A program made the translations under genes and the position numbers. Source: an uncultured Flavobacteriales bacterium (GTDB taxonomy: Bacteria; Bacteroidota; Bacteroidia; Flavobacteriales; Schleiferiaceae). From it: DNA of 6,388 nucleotides. This document shows positions 1-6,338 of the stretch, in pieces; within the stretch, counting starts at the first letter, position 1; each line of letters starts with the position of its first letter. The notes beneath the pieces were generated by a model. That model was not told the origin of the DNA. It ran no database searches and saw only the letters and a list, made by a program, of their open reading frames with translations. The stretch lies in assembly GCA_903821715.1 (NCBI GenBank), contig CAIJMB010000193.1, positions 1 through 6,388 of the forward strand, read 5' to 3'.

Positions 1-1
1 A

Positions 2-91
2 TTTGCCCCAGTACTGACCTATTTAGTGGGCAACACCACGCACATGGGCACCTCACGTCGTGGTCCCGACGGCCACCGCCGAGCAAAATAG
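2..91 (+). CDS. Possible C-terminal tail of an upstream gene, product unknown
   Basis: The second frame is open from the window edge to a TAG stop at 89-91, giving about 29 residues. They begin FAPVLTYLVGNTTHMG and end in a basic, Arg-rich stretch (RRGPDGHRRAK). A hydrophobic piece followed by a basic tail would suit the C-terminus of a membrane protein, but this is too short to identify. Frame 1 is also open, to a TGA near 94-96, so the frame choice is not certain. The stop codon lies inside the left arm of the stem-loop at 81-143, which is what one expects of a gene ending at a terminator-like structure. Confidence 0.3.
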   Translation, partial: FAPVLTYLVGNTTHMGTSRRGPDGHRRAK

Positions 92-143
92 CGTGACTTT
101 GAGGCTGCTGAGGCAGCTCCGTTCGTGTCCGTTAATTTTGCTC
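81..143 (+). promoter_or_regulatory. Long bulged stem-loop before the efflux cassette (terminator or leader structure)
   Basis: GAGCAAAAT at 81-89 is perfectly complementary to ATTTTGCTC at 135-143. The pairing continues inwards: AGCG (90-93) with CGTT (130-133, one G-T wobble), then GAC (95-97) with GTC (127-129), with single-base bulges at 94 and 134. The loop holds a second hairpin, GCTGC (104-108) with GCAGC (113-117). The upstream stop codon lies in the left arm, and the pump starts 7 bases after the right arm. It could end upstream transcription, act as a leader structure controlling the pump, or be an operator region. It lacks the GC-rich stem plus uninterrupted U-tract of a classical terminator. 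Confidence 0.4.
133..140 (+). promoter_or_regulatory. Candidate Bacteroidota -7 element (TAnnTTTG)
   Basis: TAATTTTG matches the Bacteroidota -7 consensus TAnnTTTG exactly. No good -33 TTTG lies at the usual 19-21 base spacing; the nearest TTTG (98-101) is 31 bases upstream. Transcription would start near 147, only a few bases before the ATG at 151, giving an almost leaderless message. The motif overlaps the right arm of the stem-loop at 81-143. It is a short motif that could occur by chance. Confidence 0.25.
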
Positions 144-150
144 AACACCA

Positions 151-3100
151 ATGATCCAACGCATTATAAATTTCTCAGTACGGGCCAAAATGCTCGTATT
201 TATGGGTACCGCGGCAGTGGCCGCATGGGGGCTGTACAGCGCCTTTAACCTGCCGATTGACGCCGTCCCCGACATTACCAACAACCAGGTACAGGTGGTG
301 ACGACGGCACCGGCCCTGGCTCCGCAAGAAGTGGAGCAGTTCATTACCTACCCTGTTGAACTGGCCATGGCCAACCTCGCAGGCGTCGAAGAGGTGCGAA
401 GCGTTTCGCGCTACGGGCTCTCGGTGGTTACTGTAGTATTTGGCGACAACGTCGACAACTTGGCCGCCCGCCAACGGGTCAACGAGCAAATCGATCAGGC
501 CGCGGGTCAGATTCCGCCCGGAATCGAACGGCCAGGATTGATGCCCATCACGACTGGATTGGGCGAAATTTACCAGTACACCCTAGAGGTAGACCCGCGC
601 TACACCTACGATCTTGCGGAGCTGCGAAGCATTCACGACTGGCAGATCAAGCGGCAGCTCAGCGGCATTCCAGGGGTTGTAGAACTCAGTTCGTTTGGTG
701 GAAAACTCAAGCAGTACGAGGTTGCCGTGAACCCCGACCGCTTAAGCGAAGTGGGCCTGACCATGGCCGACGTGTTTGACGCCGTGGCCCAAGGCAACCA
801 GAACGCTGGAGGTGCCTACATCGAGAAGTCTGAGGAGGCCTGGTACATTCGCCTCGAAGGCCTGTACCAAACTACCAGCGACATTGAACAGGTTGCGCTG
901 CGCAGTCCGGTGCTTGGTACCCCAGTACTCGTACGCGACATTGCTAAGGTCGGATTTGGCGCGGCTCCGCGCTACGGCGCCCTTACGCGCGACGGCAAGG
1001 GCGAGGCCGTGGGCGGGATTTTCTTGATGCTCAAGGGCGCCAACAGCTATGAGGTCACACAAGCCATCGAAGACCGCATGGCCCAAATCGCCCCAAGCTT
1101 GCCACCCGGAATTCGCATCGAACCCTACCTCAACCGGTCGGACCTCGTGGGCCGCGCCTTGAGCACCGTGAGCCGCAACCTCATTGAAGGTGGCCTTATT
1201 GTGGTATTTGTACTGATTTTGCTACTCGGCAACCTTCGCGCAGGCTTGGTGGTGGCAAGTGTGATTCCGCTGTCGCTTCTGTTTGCGCTGGCCTGCATGC
1301 GGTTGGCGGGCGTTTCAGCCAACTTGATGTCCCTTGGCGCGATTGACTTTGGCATCGTCGTCGACGGAGCCGTGATTGTCGTCGAAGCCGTGATGGCCGC
1401 CATGCACGGCAAAGCGCGCATGCCTTCGGTCGAGCGCGACGAGGTGGTGGCGCGCAGTGCGGGCGCAATCTATCAATCCGCCGCCTTTGGCGTCCTCATC
1501 ATTCTCGTCGTGTTTGTTCCGATTCTTTCGCTTACCGGAATCGAGGGCAAAATGTTTCGCCCTATGGCCCAAACCGTAGGCTTTGCACTCATTGGTGCGT
1601 TGATTTTTAGCGTGACCTATGTTCCGGCCTTAGCCGCCTTGGTGCTTAAACCTGGTGAGCGCGAAAACCGCTCTGAACGCGTGATGCACCAGCTTCGCCT
1701 TCGCTACGAATCAGTGCTCCAGCGAGCTCTGAATCGTGGCGGAAGCATTCTGTCGGTGGCCCTGGCCCTCTTCGTGGGCGCTTTGCTGCTCTTTCAGCAA
1801 CTCGGAAGCGTGTTTATTCCGAGCCTCGAAGAAGGCGACTTGGCGATGCAGTTGTCGATTCCGACGGGGAGCAACCTCGACGAAATGACGCGCATCACAA
1901 CCCAGGCCGAACAGCGCTTGATGGCCAAGTTCCCGGAAGTCACACATGTGGTGAGCAAGATTGGTACGGCTGAGGTTCCGACCGACCCAATGCCCATGGA
2001 GGCGGCCGACGTGATGATTTTGCTCAAGCCGAAGTCTGAATGGACCAGCGCCGAAACACGCGAAGAATTGGTGGCACTGATGGAGGCGGAACTCGCGAAT
2101 GTCTGGGGCGCAGTATTTGAGTTTACACAGCCCATTCAGCTGCGATTCAACGAGTTGATTAGCGGATCCAAGAGCGACATCGCTCTACAGCTCTACGGCG
2201 ACGACCTTGACACGCTCGCGGTGATCGCCGCGCGCATGGCTGCGGCCGTCGAGGGGATTCCGGGCGCGGCTGACGTCAAAGTCGAGGCCACTCAGGGAAT
2301 GCGCTTCCACCGATGGGTTCCCGACCGACAGGCCATGGCCTACTACGGAATCACACTGAACCAAGTGAGTCAGGCTATCGAGCACGGGTTTGCGGGAGGC
2401 ATTGCCGGCACCGTGTACGAAGGCCAAAAGCGCTTTGACGTAGCGGTGCGCTTGGATTCGAGCAGCCGAAGCGACGCCGCAGCGGGTTCGGTGCTGCTCC
2501 GCGGGGCCAACGGAGACCTGGTTCCGTTGACGGCCGTCGCACAGCGCATCGAAACCGTCGGGCCGTCTCAGATTAGCCGCTCGCAGACGAGCCGCCGCAT
2601 TTCGGTCGGAATCAACGTGCGCGAACGCGACGTGGCAAGTGTCGTGTCTGACATCGAAACCAAGCTGGCTTCATCGGTGGCGCTTCCCACCGGGTACCGC
2701 CTGCACATTGGCGGCGATTTTGAAAACCTTCGGGCCGCTGTAGCTCGGCTTCAGGTCGCGGTTCCGGTGGCCTTGGTGCTCATTTTTGTCTTGCTCTACT
2801 TCACATTTCGCAGTGCGGCCTATGCGGTGGTGATTTTCTCTGCCATTCCCCTTTCGGCGGTAGGCGGAGTCGCCTTTCTCGCCCTGCGCGGAATGCCATT
2901 TAGCATTTCGGCCGGAATCGGATTTATCGCCCTCTTTGGGGTGGTCGTACTGAACGGAATCGTCCTCGCCAGCCGCGTGCGGGACCTAAGTACTGAAGGC
3001 TTGCCGTGGCGCGAAGCCGTAGTTCGGGGAAGCGCCGACCGCCTGCGGGCCGTACTGATGACCGCGACAGTGGCAGCCCTCGGATTTGTGCCCATGGCGT

Positions 3101-3219
3101 TCTCGACGTCGGCGGGTGCCGAGGTGCAAAAGCCCCTTGCGACGGTGGTCATTGGCGGACTCGTTTCGGCCACGCTGCTCACCTTGGGGGGTGCTCCCCC
3201 TCCTACTCCTACGCTTTGA
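151..3219 (+). CDS. czcA: CzcA-type heavy-metal RND efflux pump, C-terminus altered by frameshift
   Basis: Inner-membrane proton/metal antiporter of the HME-RND family, which exports metal ions from the periplasm or cytoplasm through an adaptor and an outer-membrane channel. The start MIQRIINFSVRAK and the following LPIDAVPDITNNQVQV are classic for the family. TM1 spans about residues 12-31, the first porter region about 33-335, TM2-6 about 345-500, TM7 about 530-550, the second porter region about 553-860, and TM8-12 from about 865. The TM4 signature DFGIVVDGAVIVVE carries D399, D405 and E412, the proton-relay acids, and K994 in EVQKPLA matches the conserved TM12 lysine. RFNELISG (665-672) and TDPMPMEA (611-618) resemble CzcA; E668 and A618 stand where CusA has copper-binding methionines (recalled alignment). 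The pump reads 1022 residues, but its last nine (GAPPPTPTL) are out of the family frame; see the frameshift entry. There is no Shine-Dalgarno sequence. The symbol is by family only. Confidence 0.93.
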   Translation: MIQRIINFSVRAKMLVFMGTAAVAAWGLYSAFNLPIDAVPDITNNQVQVVTTAPALAPQEVEQFITYPVELAMANLAGVEEVRSVSRYGLSVVTVVFGDNVDNLAARQRVNEQIDQAAGQIPPGIERPGLMPITTGLGEIYQYTLEVDPRYTYDLAELRSIHDWQIKRQLSGIPGVVELSSFGGKLKQYEVAVNPDRLSEVGLTMADVFDAVAQGNQNAGGAYIEKSEEAWYIRLEGLYQTTSDIEQVALRSPVLGTPVLVRDIAKVGFGAAPRYGALTRDGKGEAVGGIFLMLKGANSYEVTQAIEDRMAQIAPSLPPGIRIEPYLNRSDLVGRALSTVSRNLIEGGLIVVFVLILLLGNLRAGLVVASVIPLSLLFALACMRLAGVSANLMSLGAIDFGIVVDGAVIVVEAVMAAMHGKARMPSVERDEVVARSAGAIYQSAAFGVLIILVVFVPILSLTGIEGKMFRPMAQTVGFALIGALIFSVTYVPALAALVLKPGERENRSERVMHQLRLRYESVLQRALNRGGSILSVALALFVGALLLFQQLGSVFIPSLEEGDLAMQLSIPTGSNLDEMTRITTQAEQRLMAKFPEVTHVVSKIGTAEVPTDPMPMEAADVMILLKPKSEWTSAETREELVALMEAELANVWGAVFEFTQPIQLRFNELISGSKSDIALQLYGDDLDTLAVIAARMAAAVEGIPGAADVKVEATQGMRFHRWVPDRQAMAYYGITLNQVSQAIEHGFAGGIAGTVYEGQKRFDVAVRLDSSSRSDAAAGSVLLRGANGDLVPLTAVAQRIETVGPSQISRSQTSRRISVGINVRERDVASVVSDIETKLASSVALPTGYRLHIGGDFENLRAAVARLQVAVPVALVLIFVLLYFTFRSAAYAVVIFSAIPLSAVGGVAFLALRGMPFSISAGIGFIALFGVVVLNGIVLASRVRDLSTEGLPWREAVVRGSADRLRAVLMTATVAALGFVPMAFSTSAGAEVQKPLATVVIGGLVSATLLTLGGAPPPTPTL
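3186..3201 (+). other. Frameshift site: G6 run within a G/C hairpin
   Basis: Six G (3186-3191) are followed by TGCT and five C (3196-3200), which can fold into a tight 5-bp hairpin with a 4-base loop, plus a G-T closing pair to 3201. Before the run the pump is in frame 1. After it, the conserved family sequence continues in the frame starting at 3191. A run of five G would restore one open frame. Homopolymers in hairpins are prone both to sequencing error and to replication slippage. Confidence 0.75.
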
Positions 3220-3238
3220 GCGTTGGTTGAACAAGGGG

Positions 3239-4408
3239 ATGGTTACCGTGCTTCTCGTCGGATTCGCGGCCTTCGGGGTGTCGGCACAGCAGGCGCCGAG
3301 CCTTGGCGAGGCGGTGCGTTCCGCAATTAAGGTGCACGCGAGTGCGCAGCTCGCCGTGCTTGAGGTGGCTAGGGCTAAAGCGGAACCTTCGGTAGTTCTC
3401 GGCAACGGCCAACTCACCGCTCAGTACGGACAAATGAACGCGGCCGACCTCGACCGCTATGTTTCGTACGAGCAACCCCTTGGGTCGATTGCCCAGCACG
3501 TGGCCCGAAGCCAGCGCAACGCTGCCGCCGTCGACTGGAAGGAAGCCCAAGCCGAAGCCCAGCTTCGAGCTGTCGAACGCGACGTGACCCTGCTGGTCGC
3601 CGAGTACGACGTGACTCGCGGTCGACTGGAGTTTGCCGAGCGTATTCACAGCCAGCTTTCGCGTGATGCGGGGCGGATCCAAGCGCGTGTGGACGCCGGT
3701 GAATGGTCGGCTACCGAAGGCCGTTCAGCGCAGCTCGCCCTTGACCAGTGGCAGGTTACGTTGGCCCGCCTCGAAGCCCAGCTACAGGACCTCGTCGCGG
3801 ACTTGGCGACAGCCACCGGCTTGGCGTGGCCCCTCGCCCCGCAGGCACTGACGCCCCAAGCGATGTTGCTCGACGCCGACACGACGCTCCATCCCGCGCT
3901 CTTAGCAGCGCTCGAGGGCGCGCAGCGCACGGCCCAGGCTGAGGCGCGCTTGGCGGGCGCCGAAGCCTGGAGCCCGCAGTGGTCGGTGGGCGGGTTCCGT
4001 CAGGAACTCGAGAAAGTCCCCGGTTTTCAGGGGGTTGTGGTGGGCATGTCGGTTCCGTTGGACCCCGCCGCCCAAGCGCGTCGCAGGCAGTCGCGCATTT
4101 CGAGCGCGATGGCCGAGGTCGAGACCGAGTACGGAGCGCGGCATATGCGCCAGGATTTTGCCGCGCAGCGGGCCAACGCTGCGCGTTGGGCGCTGCGCGC
4201 TCCGCGCGAAGCAGACTGGACCAAACTCCGCCTGCTGTTTGAGGGCCTTTCGGCCCAGCTTCGCGAAGGCGAAGTCAATTTTTATGAGTACCGCCTCGCC
4301 CAATCGGGCGCGTGGGACCTTGCTCAAGCCCATTTTGATGCCGAGCTCGCCGCGCGCAGCGCCGCCTGCCAGGTTCGTTTCTACCAATCTTCGCACCCTA
4401 GTTTATGA
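3239..4408 (+). CDS. TolC/CusC-type outer-membrane efflux factor (probably the C-terminal part of a fusion)
   Basis: Forms the outer-membrane and periplasmic tunnel of the tripartite metal pump. From the ATG at 3239 the product is 389 residues, shorter than E. coli CusC. The N-terminus is a signal-peptide-like hydrophobic run with a likely cleavage after VSA (residues 14-16), before QQAPSLGEAVRSA. Family features are the QYGQMN...YVSYEQPLG strand region (about 60-80), long heptad-like helices rich in Ala, Gln, Glu and Arg (about 85-200 and 285-375), and a second strand region around VVVGMSVPLDP. GEVNFYEYRLAQSG near 345 is a typical late helix. Started at 3239, the signal peptide lacks the usual basic n-region; the basic residues (RFERWLNKG) lie just upstream in the same open frame. 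This favours translation as a fusion, or a TTG start at 3227. The frame stays open back to an ATG at 3086, but that stretch overlaps the pump and is not family sequence. The stop overlaps the adaptor start. Confidence 0.85.
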   Translation: MVTVLLVGFAAFGVSAQQAPSLGEAVRSAIKVHASAQLAVLEVARAKAEPSVVLGNGQLTAQYGQMNAADLDRYVSYEQPLGSIAQHVARSQRNAAAVDWKEAQAEAQLRAVERDVTLLVAEYDVTRGRLEFAERIHSQLSRDAGRIQARVDAGEWSATEGRSAQLALDQWQVTLARLEAQLQDLVADLATATGLAWPLAPQALTPQAMLLDADTTLHPALLAALEGAQRTAQAEARLAGAEAWSPQWSVGGFRQELEKVPGFQGVVVGMSVPLDPAAQARRRQSRISSAMAEVETEYGARHMRQDFAAQRANAARWALRAPREADWTKLRLLFEGLSAQLREGEVNFYEYRLAQSGAWDLAQAHFDAELAARSAACQVRFYQSSHPSL

Positions 4409-5502
4409 AGCGTTTTATCCTAATTACAAGTTTTTCAGCCCTATTGGGGGCCTGCTCTTCGGCTCCAGAAGTCGCACTCGAGGCCGTTGCGGGCGATTTT
4501 ATGGCCTGGAACGATTCCGCAATGGCCGCCCAAGGCGTGGCCCTTGATTCAGCACAACTCGAGACCTTTAGCACCGTGGTCGCGTGCAATGGACGCGTCG
4601 AGATTCCGCCCCAAAGCAAGGCCAGTATTAATGCCCCCTTGGGAGGATTTGTGCGCAGTATTGCTCCGTACGAAGGCGATTTGGTCCGAAAAGGCCAAGT
4701 GCTGCTGACCTTGGAGCACCCCGACTACGTGCGGGCTCAAGAAGCCTACCTCGAGGCCAAAAGCCAGTACGAGGCCGCCGAGGCCGCGTTGGCCCGAGCC
4801 GTGAGTCTTCAGCGCCAAGACGCCTCGAGCACGCGTGAGGTGCAGCAGCGCACTGCAGAGCAGCAGAGCTGGCGGGCCCGAATGCAGTCGGCATCCGCGC
4901 AGCTTCAGCAAATTGGCTTAGAACCTTCACAGGTGGAGCGCAGCGGAATCCAACGCAGCGTCGCCGTGCGGGCTCCGTTCAACGGCTATGTGCACGAATT
5001 AAAGGTGAGCCTCGGCGGGTATGTGCGCCCCGAAGACGTGCTCATGACGGTCGAAGACCCAAGCCACAGCCACCTCGAGCTTCAGGTCTTTGGACCTGAA
5101 GTGTCCAAGCTCCAAGTGGGCCAGACGCTGAACTACCGCATTGGCAGCGACACCAAGGCCTACACGGGCGTCATTAAGCAGGTCGGCAAGGCCCAAGGCG
5201 ACGGCGGATCCTTTCGCGTGCACGCACACCCCATGGGTGCGAGTCCGGAACTCCGTGCCGGTCAGTTCGTGCGGGCCGAGGTCGCGAGTGCGCCCGAGAA
5301 GTTGGTTTCGCTACCCGAAGACGCGCTGGTCACCTACCAGAATGCGGCTTGTGTGCTCAAGGTTGAGGGAACCCAAATCACAGCCGTTCCGGTCGAGGTG
5401 CGCTACCGCCAAAACGGTCGCATTGGGCTCGCGTCGCTTGCGCGCGGAACCTACGTGGTGAAGCACGCACATTTGCTGCTACCGGTCGGCGAAGCCGAGT
5501 AA
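4405..5502 (+). CDS. czcB: CzcB/CusB-type periplasmic adaptor lipoprotein (membrane fusion protein)
   Basis: Links the RND pump to the outer-membrane channel and may hand metal to the pump. The 365-residue protein starts with a lipoprotein signal: basic MKR, a hydrophobic stretch, and the lipobox LGAC with Cys17 as lipid anchor. It is followed by SSAPE, with no obvious acidic surface-export signal. The barrel-sandwich/lipoyl halves are about residues 63-105 (VEIPPQSKASINAPLGGFV...GDLVRKGQVLLTLEHPDY) and 184-217 (RSVAVRAPFNGYVHEL...LGGYVRPEDVLMTVEDP). Between them lies an alpha-helical hairpin rich in Ala, Gln and Glu (about 108-170). A beta-barrel (about 222-295) and a membrane-proximal domain (about 297-360) follow. 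His pairs occur at 221/223 and 273/275, and Cys at 61 and 316; a metal role is speculative. The start overlaps the preceding stop as ATGA, indicating translational coupling, and no Shine-Dalgarno is visible. The symbol is by family only. Confidence 0.9.
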   Translation: MKRFILITSFSALLGACSSAPEVALEAVAGDFMAWNDSAMAAQGVALDSAQLETFSTVVACNGRVEIPPQSKASINAPLGGFVRSIAPYEGDLVRKGQVLLTLEHPDYVRAQEAYLEAKSQYEAAEAALARAVSLQRQDASSTREVQQRTAEQQSWRARMQSASAQLQQIGLEPSQVERSGIQRSVAVRAPFNGYVHELKVSLGGYVRPEDVLMTVEDPSHSHLELQVFGPEVSKLQVGQTLNYRIGSDTKAYTGVIKQVGKAQGDGGSFRVHAHPMGASPELRAGQFVRAEVASAPEKLVSLPEDALVTYQNAACVLKVEGTQITAVPVEVRYRQNGRIGLASLARGTYVVKHAHLLLPVGEAE

Positions 5503-5504
5503 GC

Positions 5505-6098
5505 TTAGCGTCGGCGGAGTTCGGCGTCCACGGCCGCGACCTGGTCGCGCAGCTGGGTTTCGGAACCGCTGTTGTCCAGGATGAAGTCGCGTGGCGTGGT
5601 CAATGCGCGCTTTTGGGCGTCGGGCCATTGGCGGGCGATGCGCTGCCGAACCTCAGCCTCAGTGAGGCCCGATCGGTCCATGACGCGCTGCACGCGCTGG
5701 TCAAGCGGTGCCTCCACCAGCACGACGGCGTCGCAGTTTTGGTAGGTTCCTGATTCGAAGAGAATGGCGGCCTCGCGCACGGCGTAGGGTGCTGTCTGGG
5801 CGGCAAACCATGCGACAAAGTCGTCGTGAACCGCCGGATGCACCAGGGCGTTGATGCGCTGAGTGGCTTCGTCGGTGGCGAAGGCGCGCGCCGCGAGTTC
5901 CTTGCGCTGCAGCACGCCGTCAAGGTAGATTCCGGGGCCAAATTCGGCCTCGATAGCGTCGCGCAACGGTGCGGATTCAGTCATCAGGCGCTTGGCCGCG
6001 TCGTCGGCGAAGTAGACGGGGATTCCGAGTTCTTCAAAGGCTTTAGCGGCGGTGGATTTTCCGCTGCCTATGGATCCGGTGAGGCCGACGTGGAGCAT
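5505..6098 (-). CDS. coaE: Dephospho-CoA kinase CoaE
   Basis: Cytoplasmic enzyme that phosphorylates the 3'-hydroxyl of dephospho-CoA with ATP, the last step of coenzyme A synthesis. The 197-residue product has the usual family length of about 200. It begins MLHVGLTGSIGSGKST, with the P-loop at residues 8-15 (Gly8, Gly13, Lys14, Ser15), followed by PVYFADDAAKRLM with the conserved Asp pair at 32-33. LVHPAVHDDF, AAILFESGTY, the LID-like RVMDRSGLTEAEVRQRIARQWPD and the C-terminal DFILDNSG all fit. ILFESG and RQWPD resemble Bacteroidota members. The ATG at 6098 puts the P-loop at its normal distance from the N-terminus. A longer frame from 6248 would add 50 residues encoded by the tandem repeat and is rejected. 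The TAA stop (5505-5507) is 2 bp from the convergent adaptor stop, with no terminator between. The promoter is not evident; it may lie among the upstream repeats. Confidence 0.96.
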   Translation of the reverse strand: MLHVGLTGSIGSGKSTAAKAFEELGIPVYFADDAAKRLMTESAPLRDAIEAEFGPGIYLDGVLQRKELAARAFATDEATQRINALVHPAVHDDFVAWFAAQTAPYAVREAAILFESGTYQNCDAVVLVEAPLDQRVQRVMDRSGLTEAEVRQRIARQWPDAQKRALTTPRDFILDNSGSETQLRDQVAAVDAELRRR

Positions 6099-6127
6099 GG
6101 TTTGGTAAGGGTTAGGCTGCGAAGGTA

Positions 6128-6224
6128 GGGATTGCCTTCGGCGTTCCCTTGGGGTGGGAACGGGATTGCCTTCAGCGTTCCCTTGGGGTGGGAACGGGAT
6201 TGCCTTCGGCGTTCCCGTGGTGGG
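6128..6224. repeat. 34-bp tandem direct repeat, about 2.8 copies
   Basis: Unit 1 (6128-6161) and unit 2 (6162-6195) are 34 bp each and differ by one base (G6140 to A6174). Unit 3 starts at 6196, matches for 21 bases to 6216, then degenerates. Each full unit begins GGGATTGCCTTC and ends with a perfect inverted repeat GTTCCC...GGGAAC around a 7-base loop (6143-6161 and 6177-6195), so each can form a hairpin. On the minus strand GCC-GAA-GGC gives a second tiny stem. Because 34 is not a multiple of three, the copies read as three unrelated peptides, which argues against coding. The array lies 30 bases upstream of coaE. Units abut without spacers, so it is not a CRISPR. Function is unknown; a REP-like dispersed element is one possibility. 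Confidence 0.9.
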
Positions 6225-6275
6225 TAGCTCAACGCAACACAAGCGCACTGTGTCGACGTGCGTCGCGACGACGAC

Positions 6276-6338
6276 TTTTTTGGATGCAGCACGCCTCGCT
6301 ATACACGAGGTTTGACTCGGTGCGCTGCATCCAAAAAA
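6276..6338. repeat. 15-bp perfect inverted repeat with nested hairpin
   Basis: TTTTTTGGATGCAGC (6276-6290) is the exact reverse complement of GCTGCATCCAAAAAA (6324-6338). The 33-base interior holds CCTCG (6294-6298) and CGAGG (6306-6310) around a 7-base loop CTATACA. Either strand could fold as a long stem topped by a smaller hairpin. Since T precedes and A follows the GC part on both strands, it is not itself a normal intrinsic terminator. On the minus strand its U-rich arm coincides with the U-tract of the terminator at 6339-6361. Confidence 0.75.

Larger units (their letters stand above)
151..4408 (+). other. Reconstructed pump-outer membrane factor fusion gene, interrupted by one extra base
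   Basis: Reading frame 1 to GGG at 3187-3189, skipping G3190 and continuing with GTG at 3191 gives one 1418-residue protein. Across the join it reads LLTLG then VLPLLLLRFERWLNKG, which completes TM12 and adds a short basic cytoplasmic loop. Next come a hydrophobic segment ending VSAQQ and the TolC-like domain. Bacteroidota commonly encode HME-RND pumps of roughly 1400-1450 residues with a C-terminal TolC-like domain (family knowledge), so both length and order fit. The segment ending VSA could act as an internal signal peptide releasing the outer-membrane part; that is inference. Whether the extra base is real cannot be told from one sequence. Confidence 0.8.

Noticed and set aside
60..248. 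Small plus-strand ORF of 62 residues overlapping the pump start
   Set aside because: It overlaps the conserved pump N-terminus in another frame, has no recognisable features and crosses the stem-loop.
3086..3190. Start of the outer-membrane factor at the ATG at 3086
   Set aside because: The 35 residues before the G-run are Arg- and Ser-rich out-of-frame translation of the pump's TM11-12 region and carry no signal peptide.
2820..3417. Antisense minus-strand ORFs over the pump and channel genes
   Set aside because: Compositional shadows of high-GC coding sequence: Arg-, Ala- and Ser-rich, with no domain-like pattern.
6128..6224. CRISPR array
   Set aside because: The 34-bp units abut directly with no spacers and there are fewer than three copies; no cas gene is present.
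6099..6248. N-terminal extension of CoaE from an ATG at 6248
   Set aside because: The 50 added residues are translated tandem repeat in shifting frames, and the P-loop is correctly placed from the ATG at 6098.
6282..6333. tRNA-like fold (GGATGCA/TGCATCC stem plus a 5-bp stem with a 7-base loop)
   Set aside because: Only about 50 bases long, with no D arm, no T arm with TTCGA-type loop, and a pyrimidine at loop position 37. The similarity to an acceptor plus anticodon arm is probably chance.
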